Shown here piece by piece: positions 8,358 through 17,635 of a DNA stretch of 64,000 nucleotides (positions within the stretch are counted from its first letter, which is position 1; every line of letters begins with the position of its first letter). The translations under genes and the position numbers were made by a program. The DNA lies in assembly GCA_943371425.1 (NCBI GenBank), contig CALRUR010000007.1:62001-126000 (forward strand). Reading direction: 5' to 3'. Below the pieces are notes generated by a model, which searched no databases, had not been told where the DNA came from, and saw only the letters and a list, made by a program, of their open reading frames with translations. Source of the stretch: CAJBVG01 sp943371425 (GTDB taxonomy: Bacteria > Bacteroidota > Bacteroidia > Sphingobacteriales > Sphingobacteriaceae).

Positions 8358-9395
8358 ATGTCGAAAAGTTTATTTGCATATCGGAAGTTTAACGCTTTAT
8401 TTATTGTTCTCTTTTTAAGCTGGACAGTTACACATGTATGGATTGTACACAATGTGTTTAAATTTTCTTGGTTAACATCTATTTGGGATAGCATTATTTA
8501 CAATACTATTTTAGCCGGTTGTGCTGTAATTATTAGCTTAGTACTGTTATTCTATAAACCTGTTGCAAAATCTATATGGATTAGCTTGTTGATGGTTTTA
8601 GTAATTACCTATATATGGGTTGAAAAAAGTCCGTTCCTTTTGAGCTTTGTAAATATTAGTGAAAAAAATTATTTAGAATTTATTAATCAATCTTTTTCTG
8701 TACGATTTATTTTTGGACTAATGATTAACTCTTCTGTGCTAGGCGTTAGTTGGTTTTGGTATGGAATAGAAGAACAACAAGAGCAATCTAAACGCCGACA
8801 AAAACTAGAAGATTTGGCTAAAGAGGCAGAGTTATTAAGTTTACGTCAGAAATTACAACCACATTTTCTATTTAATAGCTTAAACTCTATCTCTGCATTG
8901 GTGGTAGTAAAACCAGAGCAAGCCAGAACAATGATTCATCAGTTATCTGATTTTTTAAGAAGCACCCTACGACAAGAAGAAAATAAAAAAATTAGTATTG
9001 TGGAGGAGATGAAACAACTTGATTTGTATTTAGCCATAGAAAAAGTTCGCTTTGGTCATCGATTAAATACTACCATAGAAATTGACGAAAACATGGATGC
9101 ACAAGTACCTGCAATGATATTGCAGCCTGTGGTAGAAAATGCAATAAAGTTTGGTTTGTATGATACAACTGGGACTGTAGACATCATTATAAAAGTAACA
9201 CTCTCTAATAATATTGTAAGTATAGAAGTAAGCAACCCTTATGACCCTAGTACTAGATCTGCCAACGATAAAGGAACTGGTTTTGGCTTAAACTCTATAC
9301 AAAGAAGATTATATTTATTGTATGCAAGAAACGATCTCTTGCAAATTAAAGAAGACAAGAATTTATTCATCACAAAAATTAGCATCCCACAATGA
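8358..9395 (+). CDS. LytS/YehU-type sensor histidine kinase
   Basis: The 345-residue kinase has four N-terminal membrane helices with no obvious extracellular domain. A basic linker (EEQQEQSKRRQKLEDLAKEAELL) leads to a His_kinase (PF06580) module with the phospho-acceptor in RQKLQPHFLFNSLN (His169). A HATPase domain follows, with its N-box (LQPVVENAIKFGL) and glycine loop (GTGFGLNSI). It starts 1 bp after the LiaF-like gene and overlaps the LytTR regulator by 4 bp, so the three probably form one operon and signalling unit. Confidence 0.92.
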   Translation: MSKSLFAYRKFNALFIVLFLSWTVTHVWIVHNVFKFSWLTSIWDSIIYNTILAGCAVIISLVLLFYKPVAKSIWISLLMVLVITYIWVEKSPFLLSFVNISEKNYLEFINQSFSVRFIFGLMINSSVLGVSWFWYGIEEQQEQSKRRQKLEDLAKEAELLSLRQKLQPHFLFNSLNSISALVVVKPEQARTMIHQLSDFLRSTLRQEENKKISIVEEMKQLDLYLAIEKVRFGHRLNTTIEIDENMDAQVPAMILQPVVENAIKFGLYDTTGTVDIIIKVTLSNNIVSIEVSNPYDPSTRSANDKGTGFGLNSIQRRLYLLYARNDLLQIKEDKNLFITKISIPQ

Positions 9396-10120
9396 GTACT
9401 TGTATTATCATAGACGATGAACCCTTAGCACGTTCAATAGTTATTGAGTATTTAATGTCTTATCCTGAAATTAAAATTCTTGCCGAATGTTCGGACGGTT
9501 TCGAAGGCATGAAAGCAATTCAGCAACATCAACCAGACCTCGTGTTTTTAGATGTACAAATGCCTAAAATAAATGGCTTCGAATTACTAGAGTTAATAGA
9601 TAACCCTCCTTGTATTATTTTTACCACTGCTTTTGATGAATATGCATTAAAAGCATTTGAAGCAAATGCAATTGACTATTTATTAAAACCCTTTAATAAA
9701 GAAAGATTTGATAAAGCCATACAAAAATTTAGTTCTAATAACATTCCTAAAATAAATACAGAGCAATTACAATTACCTACAAATGCAAATGCACAAAATA
9801 GAATAGTTGTAAAATCTGATGGTAAGATTAAAATTATTCCTACACAAGAAATTCAATATATTGAGGCTAATGGCGATAATGTGAAAATTATGACAAATGA
9901 TGGTAGTTATTCTAAAAACAAAACCATGAGTTATTTTGAACAACAATTATCGAGCATTGATTTTGTTAGAATACACAGATCGTATTTAGTAAATGTGAGC
10001 TTAGTAACACGCATTGATGCTTACGATAAAGAATCGCATTTAGCAGTGCTGAGTTCGGGTATTCAATTACCAGTTAGTAAAAGTGGATATCAGAAATTAA
10101 AAGAAATATTAGGAATGTAA
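9392..10120 (+). CDS. LytTR-family response regulator
   Basis: The N-terminal receiver domain has the acidic pair (IIDDEPLA) and phospho-acceptor Asp54 in LVFLDVQMP. A linker leads to a C-terminal LytTR DNA-binding domain (RIVVKSDGKIKIIP, IQYIEANGDNVKI, VRIHRSYLVNVSLV). Its start codon lies within the last bases of the kinase gene, the usual sign of translational coupling. It is the expected output of the upstream kinase. Targets are unknown; its own operon is one candidate. Confidence 0.94.
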   Translation: MSTCIIIDDEPLARSIVIEYLMSYPEIKILAECSDGFEGMKAIQQHQPDLVFLDVQMPKINGFELLELIDNPPCIIFTTAFDEYALKAFEANAIDYLLKPFNKERFDKAIQKFSSNNIPKINTEQLQLPTNANAQNRIVVKSDGKIKIIPTQEIQYIEANGDNVKIMTNDGSYSKNKTMSYFEQQLSSIDFVRIHRSYLVNVSLVTRIDAYDKESHLAVLSSGIQLPVSKSGYQKLKEILGM

Positions 10121-11071
10121 ATTCTTACTAGCCGCTCTCTCTAATCGGTCGTTTATTGCTCTTCCGATACCAATAGTTGGAAATCTTTCTGCAATTATTA
10201 AATCTAGTTGCATTGCATCTAACTTACGCATGGTAGAAAATAAATTGGCTGCTGCCTCATTTATATTTCCGTTTTCTGAAAGTAAAAATTGATTTTCTTT
10301 AGGAAGATAATCAGCATACGTATTAAATCTAATGGCACATGTTTTTGCAGTTATATTTACAGTTGCACGTTGATCTTCAAAAACCATTGGGTGTGATGTA
10401 GCGTAATGTCGCTTCATCATTCCAGGTGCAATTATATTGTCAGAAATTAATAAATCTTCAATTTCTTCAGCAATACATAATTCAATTTCTTCTTTGCTTA
10501 TTCCTCCTAACCTTAACAATCGAATTTTATTTTTTGATAGATCGATAATGGTCGATTCCACTCCTACTTCACAAACTCCACCATCTAATATATAAGGAAT
10601 TTTTTCACTTAATTGTGCTTGCACGTGTTCTGCACTAGTGGGGCTTACATATTCGGAAGGGTTAGCACTTGGGGCCGCTAATGGATAATTAAGTTCTGCC
10701 AGCAGCGCTAGTGTTAAGGGATGATTGGGTATTCTAATTGCTACCGTTGATTGCCCTGCCGTGATAATATCTGGAATTGAAGAATTACTTGGCAATACAT
10801 ATGTTAAGGGCCCTGGTGAAAATGTATCTGCTAATTTTTTTAATTGATCAGTAATTACAATTCCCCAGTCCGCGAAACGCTCAAGTGAATTACTATGTAA
10901 TATTAATGGATTAAATTTGGGTCGATTTTTTACTTCGTAAATTTTTAATACAGCATCCACATTAAAAGCATTTGCAGCTAAGCCATACACCGTTTCTGTA
11001 GGTATGGCTACTAGCTCTGCATTGTCTAATAATGCTTTTGCTTTGTTAATATCGACCCCAATTTCTGCCAC
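10109..11071 (-). CDS. Threonylcarbamoyl-AMP synthase (Sua5/TsaC family)
   Basis: This enzyme makes threonylcarbamoyl-AMP from threonine, bicarbonate and ATP, the first step of t6A37 modification of tRNAs reading ANN codons. The YrdC core covers residues ~10-190, with VAIPTETVYGLAANAF, the KNRPKFNPL loop, the PGPLTYVL segment and APSANPSEYVSPTSA. A C-terminal Sua5 domain extends it to 320 residues, making this the long Sua5 form rather than the short TsaC form. It shares one base with the upstream yfiT-like gene, and its 3' end overlaps the LytTR gene's end by 12 bp (convergent). Confidence 0.93.
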   Translation of the reverse strand: MAEIGVDINKAKALLDNAELVAIPTETVYGLAANAFNVDAVLKIYEVKNRPKFNPLILHSNSLERFADWGIVITDQLKKLADTFSPGPLTYVLPSNSSIPDIITAGQSTVAIRIPNHPLTLALLAELNYPLAAPSANPSEYVSPTSAEHVQAQLSEKIPYILDGGVCEVGVESTIIDLSKNKIRLLRLGGISKEEIELCIAEEIEDLLISDNIIAPGMMKRHYATSHPMVFEDQRATVNITAKTCAIRFNTYADYLPKENQFLLSENGNINEAAANLFSTMRKLDAMQLDLIIAERFPTIGIGRAINDRLERAASKNLHS

Positions 11072-11595
11072 TAATATGGTTTTCTTATTGCATTTTCAAT
11101 ATGTGCCAAATGGTGTTTACCATGCCATGAGTATAAGGCTAATAGAAAATTCAAACTCATGTCTCTTTTGCTTTCTGGATGATGAACTTTTCGTTCCCAT
11201 TCATCAGGCTTAATAGATTTTATAAGTTTTACCAAACGCTTATGCACACCTTCAATAATTAATATTGAATCTTCTATGTCGTCGTTATTTCCATCTGCTA
11301 ACAATGCCCATTTATTCTCATCGTATGGTTTTACCGTTGGATGGTCTTCTGTTAAGGCAAGTTTAAATCGAATTAAACAATTCATATGGCTATCAGCAAT
11401 ATGATGCACCAATTGCCTAATACTCCATGAGTCTGGTCTGTATTTTCCTAATAATTGTTTAGATGGTAAACCTAATACTGTATCTACTAATAAAGTTGGT
11501 AACACTTCAAATTCACGAATTGCATTTTTTCTGAATGCTTCATCGTAAACATCTGGGGCTTTAAATTTGCCGATTGGATATTTTAATTCTTCCAT
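11071..11595 (-). CDS. YfiT-family DinB-like putative thiol transferase
   Basis: The 174-residue protein has the DinB four-helix fold signature of YfiT-type bacillithiol S-transferases. The N-terminal PIGKFKAPDVYD is characteristic, and metal-binding histidines are visible in QLVHHIADSHMN and in the C-terminal YSWHGKHHLAHIE. Family members conjugate or process bacillithiol adducts using a divalent metal; whether this strain makes bacillithiol is not shown in the window. It lies between polA and the Sua5 gene, 15 bp after polA, so it is probably in one operon with both. Confidence 0.82.
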   Translation of the reverse strand: MEELKYPIGKFKAPDVYDEAFRKNAIREFEVLPTLLVDTVLGLPSKQLLGKYRPDSWSIRQLVHHIADSHMNCLIRFKLALTEDHPTVKPYDENKWALLADGNNDDIEDSILIIEGVHKRLVKLIKSIKPDEWERKVHHPESKRDMSLNFLLALYSWHGKHHLAHIENAIRKPY

Positions 11596-11610
11596 ATTTA
11601 TTATTTTTTA

Positions 11611-14424
11611 TTAATGCGCTTCTAACCAATTTTTGCCTACACCTACCTCTACTAAAATTGGCACGTTAAGAGGGATGGCAGTTCTCATTTTTTCCATCAC
11701 CAATAATTTCATTTCATCAATTTCTGATTGATGTACTTCAAAAACCAATTCGTCATGCACCTGCATGGTCATTTTAGATTTTAATTTACGATCGTTTAGT
11801 TCTTTATAAATATTAATCATAGCAACTTTTATCATATCCGCTGCCGACCCTTGTATTGGAGCATTTATAGCGTTTCGTTCTGCAAAACCTCTAACGGTAG
11901 CATTCGCAGAATTTATATCTCGTAAATATCTTCTACGTTTCATTATGGTTTCAACGTAGCCATGTGTTCTGGCAAATTCAATGGTATCATTCATGTATTT
12001 TTTAATACCAGGATATTGCAAGAAATAATTATCAATAATTTCTGCTGCTTCTTTTCTAGGAATGCCTAAATTTTGAGATAAACCAAATGCCGATTGTCCG
12101 TATATAATTCCAAAGTTTACTGCTTTTGCATTTCTTCTTTGCGTACTTGTTACTTCTTCTAGTTTTATACCATACACTTTTGCAGCGGTTGCGGTATGTA
12201 TATCTAAGCCATTTGCAAACGCTTCCAACATGTTTTTCTCTTGCGCCATTTCTGCAATTACACGTAGTTCTATCTGCGAATAATCGGCACTTAAAATTAC
12301 ATGTTCAGCATCTTTCGCAATAAATGCTTTACGCACCTCTCTGCCGCGTGCCGTTTTAATCGGTATGTTTTGTAAATTCGGATTGTTGGAACTCAACCTG
12401 CCGGTGGCTGCCACTGCTTGGTTGTAAGATGTATGCACTCTACCAGTTGCAGAGTTTATCATTTCTGGCAATGCATCTACATAAGTAGATTTTAATTTTT
12501 GTAAAGATCGGAAATCTAAAATGTATTGAACAATGTCGTGTTTTGAAGATAATGCAGAAAGCACATCTTCTCCGGTTTGGTATTGACCCGTTTTAGTTTT
12601 TTTAGCTTTAGGGTCGAGTTGTAATTTATCAAACAATACTTCACCTAATTGTTTTGGAGAAGCGATGTTAAATTTTACACCAGCTTTTTCGTAAATAGTT
12701 TCTTCTAAATTTTTTATATCAATTTCTAATTCTTTAGAAAATACTTTTAAGGTTTCTTCATCTACTTTAACACCCGTCATTTCCATATCAGATAACACAT
12801 AAACCAACGGGGTTTCTACTTTATAAAACAACTCCTCACCGCTATTTTCTTTTAATTTTGAAGAGAGCACTTCTTTTAATTGCAGCGTAATATCGGCATC
12901 TTCGGCAGCATAATCTTTTACTCTTGCTAGTTCTACATCGCGCATGTTACCTTGATTTTTTCCTTTTGCACCTATAAGTGTGGTAATTGAAACAGGCGAA
13001 TAATCTAAGTAAGCATTCGCCATTATATCCATGTTATTCCGAGCATCTGCATCCACAATGTATTGAGCCAACATGGTATCAAACAAAGGGCCTTTTACAT
13101 GAACATTGTAAGAAGCAAAAACAATAATATCATATTTAATATTCTGCCCAATTTTTTCAATTCGTTCATCTTCTAAAATATTTTTAAAATGATGAACAAT
13201 TTCCATCGTTTTGCTTTTATCGGAAGGAACTGGAACGTAATAGGCTTCGCCTGTTTTAATGGAGAACGACATGCCCACCATTTCTGCCGTGTTTGCATCT
13301 GTAGAAGTGGTTTCGGTATCAAAACAAATAGAACTTGCTTTACTTAATTTCTCAATTAAATTTTTTATTTCTGTTTCTGTTTCAACTAAAAAATATTCGT
13401 GCGGAACTTGTTCTATTGTTTTGTAAACTCTAATTGATTCATCATCAGCATCGGCACTTGGCAATGCATCGCGTTTAGATGGTAATACTTGTTGCCCAAA
13501 TAAATCCATTTGCGAATTAGATGCATTTTGCGAAGCTTCGGCAATGCTAAAGCTTTCACCAAACACTCGTTTTCCTAAGGTTCTAAATTCTAATTCTGCA
13601 AATAAGGGTTCTAACAATTCTTTGCTTGGTGAATCTAATGTAAATTCTTTTTCGTTGAATTCCACAGGCACATTTAACAAAATGGTGGCTAACTTTTTAG
13701 AAAGCAAACCTTGTTCTGCAAAATTTTCTACATTTTCTTTTTGCTTGCCTTTTAACTCGTGTGCATTTGCAATAATATTTTCCATAGAGCCGTATCTTTT
13801 GATAAGGTCTTTGGCGGTTTTCTCACCAATGCCTGGTATACCGGGAATGTTATCTACTGCATCTCCCCATAAACCTAAAATATCTATTACTTGGTGAACA
13901 TGTTCAATCTCCCATTTTTTCAGTACTTCTGGCACACCCATTATCTCTACATCATTTCCCATACGTGCAGGTTTGTATATAAAAATATGGTCGGAAACTA
14001 ATTGTGCGAAATCTTTATCTGGTGTCATGCAATACACATCGAAACCATGTTTCTCCGCTTCTTTAGCCAATGTTCCAATAATATCATCGGCTTCGAAGCC
14101 GTCTTTTGTAATCACCGGAATGTTAAACCCTTCTATCAATTTAAATACGTATGGTATTGCAGTCGATAAATCTTCGGGCATTGACTCTCTATGCGCTTTA
14201 TAATCTGCAAAATCGGTATGCCTTTCTGTTGGAGCAGCGGTATCAAAAACTACCGCAATATGTGTAGGGTTTTCTCTTTTAATAAGTTCTAACAAGGTGT
14301 TTGCAAATCCGAATACTGCGGATGTGTTTAATCCTGAGGTGGTAAACCTAGGCGATTTACTCAATGCAAAATGAGCCCTATAAATTAAGGCCATCCCATC
14401 TAATAAAAATAACTTCTTACTCAT
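11611..14424 (-). CDS. polA: DNA polymerase I
   Basis: PolA fills gaps and removes RNA primers during replication and repair. The ORF can be opened at a TTG at 14442, but the -7 promoter box overlaps that codon, so I use the ATG at 14424 (937 residues). All three domains look intact. The 5'-3' exonuclease has LFLLDGMALIYRAHFA and GFEADDIIGTLA. The 3'-5' exonuclease keeps Asp369 and Glu371 in FDTETTST, so proofreading is probably active, unlike Taq-type enzymes. The polymerase domain has LSADYSQIELRV and MQVHDELVFEV. It is the first gene of a probable polA-yfiT-sua5 operon. Confidence 0.97.
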   Translation of the reverse strand: MSKKLFLLDGMALIYRAHFALSKSPRFTTSGLNTSAVFGFANTLLELIKRENPTHIAVVFDTAAPTERHTDFADYKAHRESMPEDLSTAIPYVFKLIEGFNIPVITKDGFEADDIIGTLAKEAEKHGFDVYCMTPDKDFAQLVSDHIFIYKPARMGNDVEIMGVPEVLKKWEIEHVHQVIDILGLWGDAVDNIPGIPGIGEKTAKDLIKRYGSMENIIANAHELKGKQKENVENFAEQGLLSKKLATILLNVPVEFNEKEFTLDSPSKELLEPLFAELEFRTLGKRVFGESFSIAEASQNASNSQMDLFGQQVLPSKRDALPSADADDESIRVYKTIEQVPHEYFLVETETEIKNLIEKLSKASSICFDTETTSTDANTAEMVGMSFSIKTGEAYYVPVPSDKSKTMEIVHHFKNILEDERIEKIGQNIKYDIIVFASYNVHVKGPLFDTMLAQYIVDADARNNMDIMANAYLDYSPVSITTLIGAKGKNQGNMRDVELARVKDYAAEDADITLQLKEVLSSKLKENSGEELFYKVETPLVYVLSDMEMTGVKVDEETLKVFSKELEIDIKNLEETIYEKAGVKFNIASPKQLGEVLFDKLQLDPKAKKTKTGQYQTGEDVLSALSSKHDIVQYILDFRSLQKLKSTYVDALPEMINSATGRVHTSYNQAVAATGRLSSNNPNLQNIPIKTARGREVRKAFIAKDAEHVILSADYSQIELRVIAEMAQEKNMLEAFANGLDIHTATAAKVYGIKLEEVTSTQRRNAKAVNFGIIYGQSAFGLSQNLGIPRKEAAEIIDNYFLQYPGIKKYMNDTIEFARTHGYVETIMKRRRYLRDINSANATVRGFAERNAINAPIQGSAADMIKVAMINIYKELNDRKLKSKMTMQVHDELVFEVHQSEIDEMKLLVMEKMRTAIPLNVPILVEVGVGKNWLEAH

Positions 14425-14439
14425 ATCATTTGCTTTACT

Positions 14440-14447
14440 CAAAGATA
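14440..14447 (-). promoter_or_regulatory. -7 promoter box of polA
   Basis: On the minus strand this reads TATCTTTG, a perfect TAnnTTTG match ending 15 bp before the ATG at 14424. It rules out the upstream TTG at 14442 as the translation start. Confidence 0.55.
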
Positions 14448-14502
14448 GAAAAAATAGGCAATGAGCTTCCTTTCATCAAACTAAATTTTATACCTTTAAT
14501 AC

Positions 14503-14847
14503 ATGGGAAAACTAGCCGATGAATTTAATGCCTATCGTTCTAAGATGAATGAACGCATTGCCGATGAAAAAAACTTAAATATTAACCGCTTTTTTAACTT
14601 AGATACCACTAGTTACGCTGCAGGGGCATTAAATGTAAAAACGAAAGAAATGTTAGGATTGGTAGCCTCTATGGTACTGCGCTGCGACGATTGTATAAAA
14701 TACCACTTAGGAAAGTGTAAAGATGAAGGAGTAACCAATGCAGAAATTTGGGAAGTATTTATGATTGCCAATTTAGTTGGGGGCTCTATTGTAATACCAC
14801 ATTTCCGTAGGGCTGTAGAATATTGGGACGAACTAAACGAACAATAA
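14503..14847 (+). CDS. Carboxymuconolactone decarboxylase-family (AhpD-like) protein
   Basis: The 114-residue protein carries the CMD/AhpD helical domain with a redox CxxC in LRCDDCIKYHLGKC and the following His. This is the arrangement in AhpD-like peroxidase-reducing proteins; true decarboxylases lack the cysteine pair. A hydroperoxide-detoxifying or general thiol redox role is likely, but the substrate is unknown. It ends 1 bp before tag and may be co-transcribed with it. TACCTTTA, a near match to the -7 box, lies only 4 bp before the ATG. Confidence 0.85.
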   Translation: MGKLADEFNAYRSKMNERIADEKNLNINRFFNLDTTSYAAGALNVKTKEMLGLVASMVLRCDDCIKYHLGKCKDEGVTNAEIWEVFMIANLVGGSIVIPHFRRAVEYWDELNEQ

Positions 14848-14848
14848 T

Positions 14849-15412
14849 ATGCCTAAAGAAATTATTAGATGTAATTGGTGCATTGGCGACCCATTGTATG
14901 AAAAATACCATGATGTGGAATGGGGGAAAGTTACACATGATGAAAAGGTTTTGTTTGAATCCCTAGTTTTAGAAAGTGCACAAGCAGGATTAAGCTGGAT
15001 AACGATATTACGTAAGCGCGAAAATTACCGTAAAGCATTTGCAAACTTCGATGCAAAAAAAGTAGCAAAATTTGATGATGCAAAAGTGGAGGAATTAATG
15101 CAGAACGAAGGGATTATTAGAAACAGATTAAAGATAAAAGCAGCAATATCTAACGCTAAAATATTTCTAGAAATTCAAAAAGAACATGGTTCATTCGATG
15201 CGTTTTTATATTCTTTTATGCCAAACAATAAACCAATTGTGAATAAAAGAAAATCGATGCACGATATTGTTGCGAGCACCAAAGAATCGGATGCTATTAG
15301 CGCAGCTTTAAAGAAAAAAGGCTTTAAGTTTTTTGGAACTACTATTTGTTACGCTCATATGCAAGCAACTGGAATGGTGAATGACCATATAACTACTTGT
15401 CATTGTTATTGA
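14849..15412 (+). CDS. tag: DNA-3-methyladenine glycosylase I
   Basis: Tag excises 3-methyladenine from alkylated DNA to start base excision repair. The 187-residue protein has the family start (RCNWCIGDPLYEKYHDVEWG) and the ESAQAGLSWITILRKRENY catalytic region. The zinc-binding set matches the family: Cys8 and His21 near the N terminus, His180 and Cys184 at the C terminus (DHITTCHCY). It ends by overlapping, tail to tail, a gene for an alkyltransferase-like protein, so two alkylation-damage functions sit together. Confidence 0.96.
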   Translation: MPKEIIRCNWCIGDPLYEKYHDVEWGKVTHDEKVLFESLVLESAQAGLSWITILRKRENYRKAFANFDAKKVAKFDDAKVEELMQNEGIIRNRLKIKAAISNAKIFLEIQKEHGSFDAFLYSFMPNNKPIVNKRKSMHDIVASTKESDAISAALKKKGFKFFGTTICYAHMQATGMVNDHITTCHCY

Positions 15413-15743
15413 GTTCAACACTAGGGTTCCAATATTTATTTTTGAAATCTACTACTCTGTCATTTTTTATTTGAACACCTTCTGATAGAAGTAACTCTTC
15501 CATTAAATCGGGACTTGCAAAATGAAACTTACCCGTTAAATCACCATTTCTATTTACCACTCTGTGCGCAGGAATGTTATCTTCTGCAGTATGCGAGGCA
15601 TTCATGGCCCAACCTACCATACGCGAAGAGCCTTTCATTCCAAGGTGTTCGGCTATGGCACCATATGAGGTTACTCGGCCGTATGGAATTTTTTTCACCA
15701 CTTCGAATACACGTTGAAAAAAGGAATCATCTGCTTTCATCAA
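15393..15743 (-). CDS. Alkyltransferase-like (ATL) DNA-binding protein, MGMT family
   Basis: The 116-residue protein has the MGMT DNA-binding fold (VVKKIPYGRVTSYGAIAEHLG, SSRMVGWAMNAS). The active-site PCHRV is replaced by PAHRV, so the alkyl-accepting Cys is Ala59. That substitution defines ATL proteins, which cannot remove O6-alkylguanine themselves but bind it and recruit nucleotide excision repair. It overlaps the upstream trmB by 4 bp (same strand) and tag by 20 bp (convergent). The ATL call is firm; naming it ogt or ada would be wrong. Confidence 0.92.
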   Translation of the reverse strand: MMKADDSFFQRVFEVVKKIPYGRVTSYGAIAEHLGMKGSSRMVGWAMNASHTAEDNIPAHRVVNRNGDLTGKFHFASPDLMEELLLSEGVQIKNDRVVDFKNKYWNPSVELNNNDK

Positions 15744-16381
15744 AATTTAAATTGAATGTAATTAATGTTTTTTCCTTTGTCACGGTAAATCTTTTCGTAA
15801 GTTGTTTGTATGGATAACACTTCATCTAACCACAATTCTTTATACAAATCGTTTGTGTTTTTAATTATGGTATAATTAAATTCTTTTATTTTCTCTAAAG
15901 TATATTCATACAATCCATCGTTATCTGTTTTTAAATGAACAATTCCGTTGGGCTTAAGTATTTTTTTATACATTGATAAAAAACGTTCAGAAGTTAATCG
16001 TTTACGTTCTCTACTAATTTGAGGTTGAGGATCTGGGAAGGTTATCCAAATTTCACTTACTTCCGCATCGGCAAAATGTTCTTCAAGTTTTTCAATTTCT
16101 ATACGCAAAAAAGCCATGTTCGAAATATTCTCTTCTATACCTGTTTTAGCGCCTCTCCAAATTCTGGCTCCCTTAATATCAATACCGAAAAAATTTTTTG
16201 TTGGAAAATATTGAGCAAGGCTCACAGTATACTCCCCTCTTCCGCAGCCAAGCTCAAGTACTATGTCTTGGTCTTTTTTAAAATAATCTTTATTCCATTT
16301 GCCTTTATGCACAGAATTTAGCTGAAACACATTTGTAAATGTTTCTAACTCTGCAAATCTTCTTAATTTATCTTTACCCAA
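15740..16381 (-). CDS. trmB: tRNA (guanine-N7-)-methyltransferase, TTG start
   Basis: TrmB makes m7G46 in the variable loop of tRNAs using S-adenosylmethionine. The 213-residue protein has the family N terminus (MGKDKLRRFAELETF), the SAM-binding VLELGCGRGEYTVSLA, and the catalytic WITFPDPQPQ with the RKRLTSERFL stretch after it. The start codon is TTG at 16381: the conserved GK-K-L-RF sequence follows it directly and no ATG is available there. A TATCTTTG promoter box lies 18 bp upstream. It overlaps the ATL gene by 4 bp. Confidence 0.95.
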   Translation of the reverse strand: MGKDKLRRFAELETFTNVFQLNSVHKGKWNKDYFKKDQDIVLELGCGRGEYTVSLAQYFPTKNFFGIDIKGARIWRGAKTGIEENISNMAFLRIEIEKLEEHFADAEVSEIWITFPDPQPQISRERKRLTSERFLSMYKKILKPNGIVHLKTDNDGLYEYTLEKIKEFNYTIIKNTNDLYKELWLDEVLSIQTTYEKIYRDKGKNINYIQFKF

Positions 16382-16399
16382 AACTCAATATTTTTTTGC

Positions 16400-16407
16400 C
16401 AAAGATA
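16400..16407 (-). promoter_or_regulatory. -7 promoter box of trmB
   Basis: Minus-strand TATCTTTG, a perfect TAnnTTTG, 18 bp before the TTG start at 16381. It supports that start. Confidence 0.5.
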
Positions 16408-16458
16408 ATAAATCAAATTTCTGTTTTTTAACGTTTATAATATTAGTATATTGATGGC

Positions 16459-17634
16459 ATGACTCAGCAAATCCTCATCACTATTAGCATTTTGGTAATT
16501 GTGTCCTATTTTTTTGATATTCTTTCAAAATGGGTAAGGATACCTTCTGTACTGTTTTTATTAGGCAGCGGACTTTTAATTAAAATTATTTGGGAGAACA
16601 TAGGATTACCTGCATACGAGGTAAAACCACTTCTTGAACTATTTGGTACCGTAGGGTTAATATTAATTGTATTAGAAGGTTCACTTGATTTAGAACTTAC
16701 TAAAAGTAAAATTCCAGTAATTAAAAAAAGTTTATTATCATCCACCCTACCTTTACTGGTAGGTTCTATTGCATTAGCATTTATTATTCAATATTATTTC
16801 GGTGGAAGTTTTAGGTTGGCATGGTTAAACGCCATACCCATTGCCGTAATAAGTTCTGCGGTGGCTATACCTTCTGCAGCAAATTTTGAGAAGAGCAAAA
16901 AAGAATTTGTAGTGTACGAATCGTCTTTTTCGGACATTATCGGCATTATGCTTTTTAATTTTGCTTTAATGGATGATGCTGGATCGGCAATGTCGTTCTT
17001 TAAATTTGGTGGCGATACAGTATTAATTGTATTGATATCTGTACTGTGTTCCATCCTATTATTTGTATTCCTACATTTTGTAAAACTTCATATAAAATTC
17101 ATTTTCACATTTGCCATTTTAATTTTGGTATATGCCTTAGTGAAGCAATTACATTTACCTTCTTTATTATTAGTAATGTTTTTCGGATTACTCTTAAACA
17201 ATTACAAACTCATACAATTAGAGTGGATACAAAAATGGTTGAAAGAAGATAAATTCGATAAAGAGTTGGAACAATTAAAAAGCATTACTGGCGAATCAGC
17301 TTTTTTAATAAGAACATTTTTCTTTCTATTATTCGGCTTTTCGCTTGAGATAAATAGTATCCAAAACATTAGCATGTGGCAAATTGGTTTAATAATGATT
17401 GGGGTTTTATTTCTCTTTAGGTATTTAACACTAAGGTTTATAGACAGGAAACTATTGTTTCCGGCCTTATTTATTGCACCAAAAGGGTTAATTACTGTGT
17501 TATTATTTTATAGTATTCCAACAGATAAACGTATTTTTGGGTTTGCAGAGCCCTCAATATTTGTAATTATTATTATATCGTTATTATTGATGATGGGGGG
17601 GACTTTATTTAAATCAAAAATTTCAACTAATTAG
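16459..17634 (+). CDS. Cation:proton antiporter (CPA/NhaP-like)
   Basis: The 391-residue protein is almost entirely hydrophobic, with ~11-12 predicted membrane helices and the pattern of the sodium/hydrogen exchanger family (PF00999). Examples are IRIPSVLFLLGSGLLI, LFGTVGLILIVLEGSLDLEL, IAVISSAVAIPSAA and the SFSDIIGIMLFNFAL segment, which carries the membrane-embedded acidic residue. There is no C-terminal TrkA or regulatory domain. It would exchange Na+ or K+ for H+ at the inner membrane; the ion cannot be told from sequence. It starts divergently from trmB and is 1 bp upstream of the GDP-fucose synthase gene. Confidence 0.9.
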   Translation: MTQQILITISILVIVSYFFDILSKWVRIPSVLFLLGSGLLIKIIWENIGLPAYEVKPLLELFGTVGLILIVLEGSLDLELTKSKIPVIKKSLLSSTLPLLVGSIALAFIIQYYFGGSFRLAWLNAIPIAVISSAVAIPSAANFEKSKKEFVVYESSFSDIIGIMLFNFALMDDAGSAMSFFKFGGDTVLIVLISVLCSILLFVFLHFVKLHIKFIFTFAILILVYALVKQLHLPSLLLVMFFGLLLNNYKLIQLEWIQKWLKEDKFDKELEQLKSITGESAFLIRTFFFLLFGFSLEINSIQNISMWQIGLIMIGVLFLFRYLTLRFIDRKLLFPALFIAPKGLITVLLFYSIPTDKRIFGFAEPSIFVIIIISLLLMMGGTLFKSKISTN

Positions 17635-17635
17635 A

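Noticed and set aside
14425..14442. TTG at 14442 as the polA start
   Set aside because: It overlaps the TATCTTTG promoter box (14440-14447), so the transcript would begin downstream of it.
15393..15743. Active O6-alkylguanine methyltransferase (ogt)
   Set aside because: The accepting Cys is Ala (PAHRV), so it is an ATL protein.
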